A DNA stretch of 64,000 nt from Pseudomonas brenneri (GCF_007858285.1 NZ_VFIL01000001.1:678329-742328); one strand, 5' to 3'. Counted from the stretch's first letter, positions 1-8,472 are shown. Notes: generated from the sequence alone by a model not told the origin. A program made the numbers and translations.

Positions 1-150
1 AAAAGCGGCGATGAGGCGCATATGGATGCCGCTTTCCAGGCCACTCTAAAGATCATCGAAGCCCGCTGTCGGGCGCTGTTCGCCCTCCCGTTCAGCCGCC
101 TCGACGCGGCACAGGTCAAGGCTGAACTTGATCGAATCGGCCTGTTGTAA
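1..150 (+). CDS. arsC: arsenate reductase ArsC (LMW-phosphatase type), C-terminal end only
   Basis: The window opens inside a gene; frame 1 is open from the first base and ends at TAA 148-150, giving 49 residues. The tail contains a LPFSRLDAAQV segment and ends ELDRIGLL, which resembles the last helices of low-molecular-weight-phosphatase arsenate reductases (reduction of arsenate to arsenite in the cytoplasm). It lies 12 bases before arsH, the usual last gene of Pseudomonas ars operons, which supports the call. The catalytic N-terminal cysteine loop is outside the window, so the identification rests on the tail and the neighbour. Confidence 0.65.
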   Translation, partial: KSGDEAHMDAAFQATLKIIEARCRALFALPFSRLDAAQVKAELDRIGLL

Positions 151-162
151 ACGGAGAATGTC

Positions 163-849
163 ATGACCACCCTGCCCAACCTCGACCTCACACTGCTCAC
201 GCCACTGCACACGGATGCCGAACAACGACCACGGATTCTCCTGCTGTATGGTTCCAATCGCACGCGCTCTTTCAGCCGATTGCTGGTGGAAGAAGCCGCA
301 CGCGTGCTTCAGCATCTGGGCGCCGACACGCGGATCTTCAACCCGTCGGGCCTGCCAATGCCCGACGACGCCCCGGATGACCATCCAAAAGTCCAGGAGC
401 TATTGGCCCTTATGCAGTGGTCCGAAGGCCAGGTGTGGTGCTCGCCGGAACGTCACGGCTCCATGTCGGCAGTGTTCAAGGCGCAAATCGACTGGGTGCC
501 CCTGGCACTGGGCGCCATCCGCCCAACCCAGGGCAAGACACTGGCGGTGATGCAAGTCTGCGGCGGGTCGCAGTCATTCAACACCGTCAACCAGCTGCGC
601 GTACTGGGGCGTTGGATGCGGATGCTGACCATCCCCAACCAGTCATCCGTGCCCAAGGCTTTCATGGAGTTCGATGAACAGGACCGGATGAAGCCTTCCG
701 CTCTATATGATCGGGTCGTGGATGTCATGGAGGAACTGATCAAGTTCACCCTGCTGGTGCGTGAGCGTCCGGACCTGGTGCAGCGCTATTCCGAGCGCAA
801 GGAGGATGCGCAGGCGCTCTCTGAACGGGTCAATCAACGGTCGATTTGA
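163..849 (+). CDS. arsH: ArsH, NADPH-dependent FMN reductase of arsenic resistance
   Basis: A 228-residue protein of the flavodoxin-like NADPH:FMN reductase family. ArsH oxidises trivalent organoarsenicals to less toxic pentavalent forms using FMN and NADPH in the cytoplasm. Near residues 27-40 is the phosphate-binding [14 protein letters not shown] segment, and [18 protein letters not shown] (about residues 93-110) is the signature around the flavin site. Length fits the family. A GGAGA ribosome site precedes the ATG, 12 bases after arsC, so the two are probably co-transcribed from an ars promoter left of the window. Confidence 0.95.
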   Translation: MTTLPNLDLTLLTPLHTDAEQRPRILLLYGSNRTRSFSRLLVEEAARVLQHLGADTRIFNPSGLPMPDDAPDDHPKVQELLALMQWSEGQVWCSPERHGSMSAVFKAQIDWVPLALGAIRPTQGKTLAVMQVCGGSQSFNTVNQLRVLGRWMRMLTIPNQSSVPKAFMEFDEQDRMKPSALYDRVVDVMEELIKFTLLVRERPDLVQRYSERKEDAQALSERVNQRSI

Positions 850-901
850 ACGCCGCTGAACGCGTATGCTTTGCAGCAACCGCCGCCACTGAGCCCGTCC
901 C

Positions 902-1738
902 ATGAGTTCCTCGCACCACGCCTGGCTGGGCGATTACGAAATCAGCAGCACCACCTGCAGCGGCCTGACGTTTGCCCGCCACAGCCACGACGAGTGCGTG
1001 ATTGGCGTCAACCTGATCGGTGAGGAAAAGGTCTGGCTGGACCGCCGCACCTTCGAGGCCGGGCCCGGCAGTATCACCCTGTACAACCCCGGGCAGATCC
1101 AGGGCGGCGGCGCGGCCCAGGGTGCGCCCTGGCACTTTGTCAGCCTGTACGCCGGGGCCGACCGCCTGGCCTCCGACCTGGGGCTGGCGCACCTGGAGTT
1201 TGATCGCGCATTGTATTTTGCCCCGGCTTTGGCGGCGCAACTGGCGCAGGCCGCCAAGGGCGCATTGAATGTCGACCCACTGGTGCGCGAACTGAACGAA
1301 GAGGCGCTGGTGCTGCTGCTGGGCGATGTGGTCAGGCTCAGCGGTGTGCGCTTGCCGGGTGGCGCCAGTGCGGGGACAGGCATGGTCGCCCGAGCCCAGG
1401 AACTGCTCGCCGCGCAGTTGCATCAGAGCGTGGCACTGGGCGCACTGGGTGACGCCTTGGGCCTGTCGAAATTCCACGTCTTGCGCACGTTCCAGAAAGA
1501 AACCGGCCTGAGCCCCCGCCAGTGGGCCATGCAACTGCGCACCCGCCGGGCAAAAGGCTTGCTGCGCAGCGGCTTGAACGCCGCCGACGTCGCCCATGAC
1601 CTGGGCTTTGCCGACCAAAGCCATCTCAACCGGCACTTTCGCGCGGCCTATGGCATGACTCCTGGCCGCTATCAGAGCGCAATCGGGTCCAAGACAACTC
1701 CACTTCCCCGGCATCAGACTGGCCCCATTACCGGTTAA
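902..1738 (+). CDS. AraC-family transcriptional regulator (cupin sensor domain)
   Basis: A 278-residue regulator. The N-terminal half (residues 1-160) is an AraC-type cupin ligand domain with a HSHDECVIGV core; the C-terminal third carries two helix-turn-helix motifs, including the typical DVAHDLGFADQSHLNRHFRAAYG segment near residues 229-251. It lies 6 bases before a LysE-type exporter gene on the same strand. AraC-LysE pairs are common in Pseudomonas, and the regulator probably controls the exporter in response to an unknown amino-acid-like inducer. It is not obviously part of the ars operon, though no terminator is evident in the 52-base gap. Confidence 0.9.
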   Translation: MSSSHHAWLGDYEISSTTCSGLTFARHSHDECVIGVNLIGEEKVWLDRRTFEAGPGSITLYNPGQIQGGGAAQGAPWHFVSLYAGADRLASDLGLAHLEFDRALYFAPALAAQLAQAAKGALNVDPLVRELNEEALVLLLGDVVRLSGVRLPGGASAGTGMVARAQELLAAQLHQSVALGALGDALGLSKFHVLRTFQKETGLSPRQWAMQLRTRRAKGLLRSGLNAADVAHDLGFADQSHLNRHFRAAYGMTPGRYQSAIGSKTTPLPRHQTGPITG

Positions 1739-1744
1739 TCATGG

Positions 1745-2365
1745 GTGACACTGATGTTGACGATCTTTTTTTCCGCGCTGGTGTTCGGCTTTGTGTTTTG
1801 CCTGTCTCCCGGTGCCGTGCTGGCAGAGACGCTACGCCGTGGCCTGCTGCATGGGTTCACCCCTGCGTTGCTGGTGCAGGTAGGCTCGCTGGTGGGCGAC
1901 GCGACCTGGGCGGTGATCGGCCTGACCGGCATGGCCCTGCTGATCCAGCACGAAGCGGTGCGCGTGCCCCTGACGGCCCTTTGCGCGTTGTACCTGGCCT
2001 GGCTCGGCCTGCGCAGCCTGCTGGATGCCTGGCGCCTGCCACAACCCGACAGCGCCCCGGCCAGCAGCGGGCGCAATGCGCTGGTGGTGGGGGCTGCCAT
2101 TTCATTGGCCAACCCGAAGAACATCGTCTATTGGGGCGCCCTGGGCAGTGCCCTGTCAGGCATCGTTGGCGCCACCCCGAGTCACGGCCAGACATTGATG
2201 TTCTTCGCCGGCTTCATGCTGGCTTCAATCCTGTCGTGCTTTTTGATTGCGGCGTTGGTGAATATCTTGCGAAAGAACGCCTCGGCAACTTGGCAACGCA
2301 TCAGTCATGGTGCCTGTGGCTTAGTGTTGATTTATCTCGCGTTACTGGCGGCATACAGTCTATGA
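1745..2365 (+). CDS. LysE-family amino-acid/metabolite exporter
   Basis: About 206 residues with six hydrophobic segments and the LysE/RhtB landmarks: a PGAVLAETLRRG motif after the first helix and SLANPKNIVYWGALG in the middle. The family exports amino acids or related small molecules across the inner membrane by proton exchange. The GTG at 1745 is used here; an ATG at 1754 (MLTIFF) is an equally plausible start, and neither has a clear ribosome site. It follows the AraC regulator closely and is probably co-expressed with it. Substrate unknown. Confidence 0.88.
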   Translation: MTLMLTIFFSALVFGFVFCLSPGAVLAETLRRGLLHGFTPALLVQVGSLVGDATWAVIGLTGMALLIQHEAVRVPLTALCALYLAWLGLRSLLDAWRLPQPDSAPASSGRNALVVGAAISLANPKNIVYWGALGSALSGIVGATPSHGQTLMFFAGFMLASILSCFLIAALVNILRKNASATWQRISHGACGLVLIYLALLAAYSL

Positions 2366-2389
2366 GCTTATATATCCAACACTGCCAAC

Positions 2390-2406
2390 CTGAATAAACT
2401 CTGAAC
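2390..2406 (-). promoter_or_regulatory. possible PhoP-type direct repeat upstream of the mgtA leader
   Basis: On the plus strand the bases read CTGAAT-N5-CTGAAC, which is GTTCAG-N5-ATTCAG on the minus strand. This resembles the direct-repeat site of the magnesium-responsive PhoP regulator. It sits 25 bases before the -35 box at 2432. The repeat is inverted relative to the promoter, so activation from here is uncertain. Confidence 0.35.
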
Positions 2407-2431
2407 ATACAACAAACAGGCTCATTATATA

Positions 2432-2460
2432 TTGACATCCAGTGCCTGCCTGAGTAGATT
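2432..2460 (+). promoter_or_regulatory. strong sigma-70 promoter for the mgtA leader transcript
   Basis: TTGACA at 2432-2437 and TAGATT at 2455-2460 are separated by exactly 17 bases, close to consensus. Transcription would start near 2467, giving a leader of about 200 bases before the 94-residue ORF and about 700 before mgtA. Confidence 0.65.
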
Positions 2461-2488
2461 GCCCGTGCCTGCAACTCGGGCCTTTTTT
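2461..2488 (+). terminator. intrinsic terminator after the LysE gene
   Basis: GCCCG (2461-2465) pairs with CGGGC (2477-2481) across an 11-base loop and is followed by CTTTTTT. It would stop read-through from the LysE gene. The promoter above starts inside it, so the new transcript lacks the left arm and is not terminated here. Confidence 0.6.
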
Positions 2489-2674
2489 CAACCTCACAAA
2501 AGAAGCCAATGGACACAGTATCTAGTCGCTGTCCTTCACCCGCGAATGCGGGGGCCGGGCGCCAAACCCAGAGTAATGACGGGACTCGCCTTCAAGGCCG
2601 GGTAAGCTGCGCTAGAGCTTGATGCTCCAACGTAACTGCCTTGAGCCGGCGCCAGTCCGGTCCCGAGGTGTGTT
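2489..2674 (+). promoter_or_regulatory. structured 5' leader of the mgtA operon (possible cis-acting RNA)
   Basis: This gene-free stretch should be transcribed from the promoter at 2432. It holds several small hairpins: CCCGC-GAAT-GCGGG at 2539-2552, GCCTT-C-AAGGC near 2588-2598 and AAGCT/AGCTT at 2604-2620. Bacterial mgtA genes are often controlled by magnesium-sensing leaders or leader peptides. No known riboswitch class was recognised, so function is inferred from position only. Confidence 0.4.
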
Positions 2675-2959
2675 ATGAATTTCCAGACCCTTGTTCTACC
2701 TGATGTACGCACGCTGGCCTCGGTCCTGCGTGCCAAGCTGTGCCGTGGCTCCCTGGGTGTTACTCCCGCACGCACGGCCTTTGCTTCCCCCTCCCCGCGT
2801 ATCAACCCGGTGCACCTCCAGGCTCACTGGCGCCTGTGCCCCACCACCGGCCATCTGGTCCAGCACTGGGACCACGCCGACCCTCAAGATCCGCAGAGAC
2901 GGAGCGTTTTCAGCCTGCTTGCCCAAGCGCGCCTGATGCTCAACGCTCGCGCGGCATAA
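2675..2959 (+). CDS. small uncharacterised protein in the mgtA leader (94 aa)
   Basis: A 94-residue basic protein with no signal peptide or membrane segment. It contains a proline-serine-rich stretch (ASPSPRINP, about residues 36-44), then a WRLCPTTGHLVQHWDH segment in which a tryptophan-bounded turn looks like a short conserved beta-hairpin. It lies between the leader and mgtA, same strand, 208 bases before the mgtA start. Its role may be regulatory (translation coupled to Mg levels or proline supply, as in enteric mgtA leaders) or it may be a separate small protein. The first option is an inference from position. Confidence 0.55.
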   Translation: MNFQTLVLPDVRTLASVLRAKLCRGSLGVTPARTAFASPSPRINPVHLQAHWRLCPTTGHLVQHWDHADPQDPQRRSVFSLLAQARLMLNARAA

Positions 2960-2991
2960 GCTGACTGAAAACAGCAACTTCCTGATTATTG

Positions 2992-3060
2992 GTTAATTAA
3001 TTAACTGGCGTTCCTTGCGAACTAAGCCAGCCGTAGTTTTCTGCGCGCCCGTTAATTAAC
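2992..3060. repeat. paired AT-rich palindromes between the leader ORF and mgtA
   Basis: A perfect 14-base palindrome GTTAATTAATTAAC at 2992-3005 and a perfect 10-base palindrome GTTAATTAAC at 3051-3060 lie 57 bases apart centre to centre. They are followed by the direct repeat ATTTAAA-N4-ATTTAAA near 3067-3083. In a high-GC genome this is unusual and suggests operator sites or RNA processing sites in the mgtA leader. Confidence 0.4.
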
Positions 3061-3167
3061 TCGCCTATTTAAAGTTATTTAAATCGATCGCATAAATTGC
3101 GACTCGGCCTACTTGCGTGTGCCTGCCTGTCAGGTCAGCCACAAGTATGTCGACAGGAGTACTCACA

Positions 3168-5882
3168 ATGAGCGCCGTAAAAACCACACAACTGCCAAAC
3201 AAAAACAGCACCGCTGCCGACACCAAACTGTCGATGCGTGCTGCCCGCGAAGCGCAAAACGGCCTGGCGGCGACCCTGGCCAACGTCCGGGCGACCAAGG
3301 ACGGCCTGACTGAACTGGATGCCAGCGCCCGCCTGCAACGCGAAGGCTTTAACGAGGTGGCCCACGACAAGCCGCCCCATGCCTTCGTGCAGTTCCTCCA
3401 GGCCCTGAACAACCCCTTCATCTACGTCTTGCTGACCCTGGCGGCGATCAGTTTTGTCACTGACTACTGGTTGCCGCTGCGCGCCGGTGAGGAAGTGGAC
3501 CTGACCAAAGTCATCATCATCATGACCATGGTCGCCCTGAGCAGCCTGCTGCGCTTCTGGCAGGAACACCGCTCGGCCAAATCCGCCGAAGCACTCAAGG
3601 CCATGGTGCGCACCACCGCAACGGTGCTGCGCCGCGAGCAGGTTGGCGCCAAGCCGACCCTGCGCGAAGTGCCGATGCGCGAACTGGTGGCCGGCGATAT
3701 CGTGCAGTTGTCAGCCGGCGACATGATCCCGGCCGATATCCGCCTGATCGAGTCCCGCGACCTGTTTATCAGCCAGGCGGTGCTGACCGGTGAAGCCTTG
3801 CCGGTAGAAAAATACGACACCCTGGGCGATGTCACGCAAAAATCCGCCACGGTTCAGGCGGCAGACCAGAGCAACCTGCTGGACCTGCCCAACATCTGCT
3901 TCATGGGCACCAACGTGGTCAGCGGCCGCGCCCTGGCGGTGGTGGTGGCGACCGGGCCGCGCACTTATTTCGGCTCTCTGGCCAAGGCCATCGTCGGCTC
4001 CCGGGTGCAAACCGCCTTCGACCGCGGGGTGAACAGCGTCAGTTGGTTGTTGATTCGCTTCATGCTGGTGATGGTGCCCATCGTGTTCTTCCTCAATGGC
4101 TTCTCCAAGGGCGATTGGGGCGATGCCTTCCTGTTTGCCCTGGCGGTGGCCGTGGGCCTGACCCCGGAAATGCTGCCGATGATCGTCAGCGCCAACCTGG
4201 CCAAGGGCGCGAACGCCATGGCCAAGCGCAAAGTGGTGGTCAAGCGCCTCAATGCGATCCAGAACTTCGGCTCGATGGACGTGCTGTGCACCGACAAGAC
4301 CGGCACCCTGACCCAGGACAAAATCATCCTGGAGCACCACGTCAACGCCTTCGGCCAGCGGGATGACCAGGTGCTGTCCCTGGCCTGGCTCAACAGCCAT
4401 CACCAAAGCGGCATGAAGAACCTGATGGATCAGGCGGTGCTGGCGTTCTCCCAGCACAACCCCAAGTTCCAGGTACCGTTTGCCTACAGCAAGGTCGATG
4501 AATTGCCCTTCGACTTTGTACGCCGACGCCTGTCGATTGTGGTCAAGGACAACCACGGCGATCATCTGTTGGTGTGCAAGGGCGCCGTGGAAGAAATGCT
4601 CGAAATCGCCACCCATGTGATGGAGGGCGATAGCGCCGTGGCCCTGGATGAGCAGCGCCGCCAGGCGTTGCTCAACACTGCCAACGAGTTCAATGAAGAC
4701 GGTTTCCGCGTGCTGGTGGTGGCCACCCGCAACATTCCCAAGGCCTTGGCGCGTCAGCAATACACTCCCACCGATGAACGCAACCTGGTGATCCACGGTT
4801 TCCTGACCTTCCTCGATCCACCGAAGGAAACCGCCGGCCCGGCGATTGCCGCCCTGCAAGAGATCGGTGTCGCGATCAAAGTGCTGACCGGCGATAACGC
4901 CGTGGTCACCCGCACCATCTGCCGCCAGGTCGGCCTGGAGCCCGGTGAGCCACTGCTGGGCGTGGATATCGAAGCGATGGACGATGCCACCCTCAAGCAC
5001 CAGGTCGAACAACGCACAGTGTTCGCCAAACTGACCCCGCTGCAGAAGTCCCGGGTGCTCAAGGCCTTGCAGTCCAATGGTCACACCGTGGGTTTCCTCG
5101 GCGACGGCATCAATGATGCACCCGCCCTGCGCGATGCCGACGTCGGTATTTCGGTAGACAGCGCCACCGACATCGCCAAGGAATCGGCAGACATCATCCT
5201 CCTGGAAAAGAGTCTGATGGTCCTCGAAGAAGGTGTGCTCAAAGGCCGCGAGACCTTCGGCAATATCATGAAGTACCTGAACATGACGGCCAGCTCCAAC
5301 TTCGGCAACGTGTTCTCGGTGCTGGTGGCCAGTGCGTTCATTCCCTTCATGCCGATGCTGGCGATCCACCTGCTGCTGCAAAACCTGATGTATGACATCT
5401 CCCAACTGGCCCTGCCATGGGACAAGATGGACAAGGAGTACCTGGCCAAGCCGCGCAAGTGGGACGCGCAGAACATCGGGCGTTTCATGATCTGGATCGG
5501 GCCGACCTCGTCGATCTTCGACATCACCACCTTTGCCCTGATGTGGTACGTGTTTTCGGCCAACAGCGTAGAGATGCAGACCCTGTTCCAGTCCGGCTGG
5601 TTTGTCGAAGGGCTGCTCTCGCAGACCCTGGTGGTGCACATGCTGCGTACCCGCAAGATCCCGTTCTTCCAGAGCACCGCCGCCTGGCCGGTGCTGATGA
5701 TGACCGGCATCGTCATCGCGCTGGGGATCTATGTGCCCTTCTCGCCCCTGGGCACGCTGGTGGGCCTGCAACCGTTGCCTTGGGCCTACTTCCCTTGGCT
5801 GGTCGGCACCCTGCTTGCCTACTGCTGCGTCGCGCAACTGATGAAAACCCTCTACATCCGCCGCTTCAAGCAGTGGTACTGA
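3168..5882 (+). CDS. mgtA: MgtA, magnesium-importing P-type ATPase (P3B)
   Basis: A 904-residue inner-membrane pump that brings Mg2+ into the cytoplasm with ATP hydrolysis. The ATG at 3168 was chosen because AGGAG lies 8 bases upstream; an in-frame start at 3117 has no such site. It carries the actuator TGEALPVEK motif (from residue 207), the phosphorylation motif DKTGTLT with Asp376, and the hinge GDGINDAP motif near residues 645-652. Hydrophobic helices precede and follow these domains, and the C-terminal helices include the MgtA-type NLMYDISQLALPWD segment. Length matches enteric MgtA (about 900). It is preceded by a long leader and followed by two small genes that are probably in the same operon. 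Expression is likely induced by low Mg2+. Confidence 0.96.
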   Translation: MSAVKTTQLPNKNSTAADTKLSMRAAREAQNGLAATLANVRATKDGLTELDASARLQREGFNEVAHDKPPHAFVQFLQALNNPFIYVLLTLAAISFVTDYWLPLRAGEEVDLTKVIIIMTMVALSSLLRFWQEHRSAKSAEALKAMVRTTATVLRREQVGAKPTLREVPMRELVAGDIVQLSAGDMIPADIRLIESRDLFISQAVLTGEALPVEKYDTLGDVTQKSATVQAADQSNLLDLPNICFMGTNVVSGRALAVVVATGPRTYFGSLAKAIVGSRVQTAFDRGVNSVSWLLIRFMLVMVPIVFFLNGFSKGDWGDAFLFALAVAVGLTPEMLPMIVSANLAKGANAMAKRKVVVKRLNAIQNFGSMDVLCTDKTGTLTQDKIILEHHVNAFGQRDDQVLSLAWLNSHHQSGMKNLMDQAVLAFSQHNPKFQVPFAYSKVDELPFDFVRRRLSIVVKDNHGDHLLVCKGAVEEMLEIATHVMEGDSAVALDEQRRQALLNTANEFNEDGFRVLVVATRNIPKALARQQYTPTDERNLVIHGFLTFLDPPKETAGPAIAALQEIGVAIKVLTGDNAVVTRTICRQVGLEPGEPLLGVDIEAMDDATLKHQVEQRTVFAKLTPLQKSRVLKALQSNGHTVGFLGDGINDAPALRDADVGISVDSATDIAKESADIILLEKSLMVLEEGVLKGRETFGNIMKYLNMTASSNFGNVFSVLVASAFIPFMPMLAIHLLLQNLMYDISQLALPWDKMDKEYLAKPRKWDAQNIGRFMIWIGPTSSIFDITTFALMWYVFSANSVEMQTLFQSGWFVEGLLSQTLVVHMLRTRKIPFFQSTAAWPVLMMTGIVIALGIYVPFSPLGTLVGLQPLPWAYFPWLVGTLLAYCCVAQLMKTLYIRRFKQWY

Positions 5883-5943
5883 CCGACCAGGCGCGGGCTC
5901 TCACTCGATGGCCCGCGCCTGGGCAACACAAGGAAATTCCAGC

Positions 5944-6291
5944 ATGCGCGTGTTGATCTGTGCGGGTCGTCATTACGCCGATAGCAAAAGGTCCCGCCAG
6001 GTCCTGGATGCCTGGCATCGCCTGCACCCGGTGCAGGTATTGATCCACGGTGGCAGCCAGTTCCTGGGCAGCGATATAGAGGATTGGGCGCGGGAAACGG
6101 GCATAGACGTTGTGCGTTACCCACCCAACTGGCAGCGCCATGGCAAACAGGCTGAACGCCATCGCAACCAATTCATGCTGAGCGACAGCCGCCCCGACGT
6201 GGTCATCGCGCTACCCGGTGGCGATGACACCTCTGAACTGGTCAACCAGGCCAAGGCCTGCGGCATCCAAGTGCTGACCGTCGACAACTGA
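5944..6291 (+). CDS. DUF2493/YspA-like SLOG-fold protein
   Basis: A 115-residue protein starting MRVLICAGRHYAD, with a Rossmann-like nucleotide-binding core. The HGGSQFLGSDIEDWA segment and the later PDVVIALPGGDDTSELV segment are typical of the YpsA/DprA-related SLOG family, which binds nucleotide-derived ligands. The ATG at 5944 has an AAGGAAA site; an upstream ATG at 5908 lacks one. It lies 61 bases after mgtA on the same strand, suggesting co-transcription. The biochemical role is unknown. Confidence 0.8.
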   Translation: MRVLICAGRHYADSKRSRQVLDAWHRLHPVQVLIHGGSQFLGSDIEDWARETGIDVVRYPPNWQRHGKQAERHRNQFMLSDSRPDVVIALPGGDDTSELVNQAKACGIQVLTVDN

Positions 6292-6316
6292 CATCTATTT
6301 TTTGGAGCATGTAGCC

Positions 6317-7123
6317 ATGCACAAACACACCTCGCGGCGCCCGGACGGCTTTGCCAAATACCGTCGCCGCCAGCAACACCAATCCCTGACGGCCTTTGCA
6401 TTGCTGCCTGCATCGCGGCGGCGGGCATTGCGCCGCAACTTGATCTTTGTCGGCGCGACCCTGGGCGGCATCCTGGTCCTGGGCCTGCTGTCCAAGGCCT
6501 TTGCCGCAGGAGGTTCGTATGTGGTCGATGATGCGGCGATCAATGCGCCGGGCGAATGCAACCTTGACGCCTGGTACACCCGCAACCGTCATGACGCGTC
6601 CACCCACCACAGCAGTTTATCCGCAGCCTGTACCGCCCGTGGCCTGCCGACAGTGCAATGGGGCGCAGCCATTGAGGATGACCCGGACCAGACGCAGGTC
6701 AGCCCGCAGATCAAGGCATCGCTGTGGTCCTGGGATGACGCGGGCGTGGAAATTGCCGTGGCCGGCGCGGCGCATATTGCGCTCAATCGCCGCCATGCTT
6801 TCGACGGTGCCGACCTGACGGTGCCACTGACCTGGCAACCGTTGCCAGCCCTGCGCCTGAACCTCAACGCCGGCTGGGCCCACGCTTATGATGACGGCGA
6901 GCAGAATCACCGCCTGACCTGGGGTACGGGACTGGAGTACAGCGTGGCGGATTCACTGACGCTGGTGGCTGAACGTTACGGCCAGCAACGCGGCGACCAG
7001 GCCTGGCAGGCCGGACCGCGCCTGCACTTGGGCAGGCAGGTGGATGTGGACCTGGTGATCGGCCGCAGCCTGATCGGCGACCGCGATCAGTGGCTGACCA
7101 CGGGGGCTACTTTACGGTTTTGA
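6317..7123 (+). CDS. membrane-anchored beta-rich protein of the mgtA operon
   Basis: A 268-residue protein with a basic cytoplasmic N-terminus (about 35 residues rich in Arg/His/Lys), one hydrophobic segment (LIFVGATLGGILVLGLLSKAFA, about residues 40-61) that could be a signal anchor or long signal peptide, then an exported domain. The last 110 residues are built of alternating strands and end in ATLRF, an aromatic C-terminus like outer-membrane beta-barrels. The ATG at 6317 has GGAG upstream; a TTG at 6302 is less likely. It lies 25 bases after the SLOG gene. No function recognised; it may belong to the low-magnesium envelope response. Confidence 0.7.
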   Translation: MHKHTSRRPDGFAKYRRRQQHQSLTAFALLPASRRRALRRNLIFVGATLGGILVLGLLSKAFAAGGSYVVDDAAINAPGECNLDAWYTRNRHDASTHHSSLSAACTARGLPTVQWGAAIEDDPDQTQVSPQIKASLWSWDDAGVEIAVAGAAHIALNRRHAFDGADLTVPLTWQPLPALRLNLNAGWAHAYDDGEQNHRLTWGTGLEYSVADSLTLVAERYGQQRGDQAWQAGPRLHLGRQVDVDLVIGRSLIGDRDQWLTTGATLRF

Positions 7124-7218
7124 CGATCCGTTTTAGCAAAGGTGGGATGTGATCCATGTCGCACCCCGCTCCCACAGGGGGGCTCGGCGAAGCAGAGTTT
7201 TGGGTACGCCACAAATCA

Positions 7219-7312
7219 AATGTGGGAGCTGGCTTGCCTGCGATAGCGGCGTGCCAGCCAACAGATATATGACTGAAAAACCGCTATCGCGGGCAAGCCC
7301 GCTCCCACAGGG
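7219..7312. repeat. REPIN (two inverted REP sequences, GTGGGAGC type)
   Basis: TGTGGGAGCTGGCTTGCC at the left and its inverted counterpart GGGCAAGCCCGCTCCCACA at the right flank a variable centre. A further single arm (CGCTCCCACAGG) lies near 7169-7180. REPINs of this kind are dispersed through P. fluorescens-group genomes by a RAYT transposase, which is not present here. Confidence 0.85.
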
Positions 7313-7327
7313 GATATGCGCCGGGCG

Positions 7328-8059
7328 TCAGGCCGCTTTGGCTTGTTGCTCCAGATGCACTTGCAACTCAGGATCAATCCGCAGCACGCCCGCCAGTTCA
7401 TCCAGATAGTTGCGCTCGGCATCCTGCTGGTCATCCACCAGCAGGACACTGGCCAGGTAGACCTCGGCAGCCATTGCCGGATCTGCGGCGCAATCGGCAA
7501 AGTCTGCCGCATTCAAGGGTTTGGCGACCTCAGCGTCCAGCCATTGCTGCAAGTCGGGGTCATCGGTATGACGACCAATCTCAGCCGAGATCCTCTCCTC
7601 TTCCTGCGCGTCAATCCGCCCGTCCGCCTTGGCCGCCGCGATCAACGCCCGCAGCAGCGCATGGCTATGCTCCTCGACCGCCGGGCCGGACAGTTGATCC
7701 ACCGTCTGCAACGCCTGTTGCGGTGCCGAAGCCTGTTGCTGTTGCCAGGCTTGATACGCCTGGAACGCCATCATTCCCAGTGAAGCCAGCGCCGCATAAT
7801 TGGTGCCGCCTGAACGCGTCGGGCGCGCGCCGCCGGATGCGGTACCGCCCAGCATCCCGCCGAGGCCGCCGAGCAAATCACCCAGGCCGCCGCCGCCCGA
7901 AGTTGCACCGCCCGCGCCGGCGCCACCGCCCCGCAGCAGACCACCGAGCAAACCGCCCAACCCACCGAGCCCTCCGGCTCCGCCTTGAGGTGCCGCCGAA
8001 CCGCCTTGCGGCTTGATCGCCGCCTGTAGCAGTTGTCCCAGTAGATCGCTGGTGTTCAT
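7328..8059 (-). CDS. DUF533 (TerB-like, YebE family) protein
   Basis: A 243-residue protein. Residues 1-90 are a low-complexity glycine/alanine-rich region with GGLGGLLGG-type repeats; a short hydrophobic helix follows (YAALASLGMMAFQAYQAW), then an all-alpha TerB-like domain containing ALIAAAKADGRIDAQEEERI and ADFADCAADPAMAAEVYLASVLLVDD. This architecture is that of DUF533/YebE proteins, probably attached to the inner membrane. The biochemical role is not established. It is monocistronic and its 3' end abuts a REPIN. Confidence 0.88.
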   Translation of the reverse strand: MNTSDLLGQLLQAAIKPQGGSAAPQGGAGGLGGLGGLLGGLLRGGGAGAGGATSGGGGLGDLLGGLGGMLGGTASGGARPTRSGGTNYAALASLGMMAFQAYQAWQQQQASAPQQALQTVDQLSGPAVEEHSHALLRALIAAAKADGRIDAQEEERISAEIGRHTDDPDLQQWLDAEVAKPLNAADFADCAADPAMAAEVYLASVLLVDDQQDAERNYLDELAGVLRIDPELQVHLEQQAKAA

Positions 8060-8295
8060 GGTATTGCCCTCCTGTGGGCTGTGCTCCAGACCAGCAACAA
8101 TAGTCGCTGCTGCCTATAACGCCAACACCCGTAGACCAGAGTATTTTTGTCGACGGGCCTGCGCCTCAACAAACCCGGTGCCGCGCGGTAACGACCGTGA
8201 GAATTCTTCAGATCAAGGGTGGTCAGGATCACGTCTGAACGCCAGCCAGCTCCCTACATTGACCTCTTTGTAGAGGCTGGCCGGCGGATACGGGA

Positions 8296-8472
8296 TCAGG
8301 GTCTTGGGCGGACCTTGTAGCCCGGTAACGTCGCGGCATAGGCCAGTGCCTGCTCACGGGAGCCAAAGGAAGCCAATCGATCATCCTTGGTGCACACGCG
8401 CCACGGGCCGCTGTTGACCCGGACAATGTCATAGCCATTGAAATGCATCTTGTTCAACAGGGGAACGCTCAT
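8296..8472 (-). CDS. small DUF2188-like protein (58 aa)
   Basis: A 58-residue protein starting MSVPLLNKMHFNGYDIVRV with a GPWRVCTKDDRLASFGSREQALAYA core, a short beta-beta-alpha pattern seen in small DUF2188-type proteins. The ATG at 8472 has GGAGAGG upstream; the GTG two codons earlier overlaps that site. Downstream of its stop (8229-8290) are nested inverted repeats (GCCAGCC/GGCTGGC around CCTC/GAGG) that could end the transcript. Function unknown. Confidence 0.65.
   Translation of the reverse strand: MSVPLLNKMHFNGYDIVRVNSGPWRVCTKDDRLASFGSREQALAYAATLPGYKVRPRP

Noticed and set aside
3711..5837. 708-codon open frame opposite mgtA
   Set aside because: Antisense shadow of mgtA with the same His/Gln/Gly-rich composition; no domain seen.
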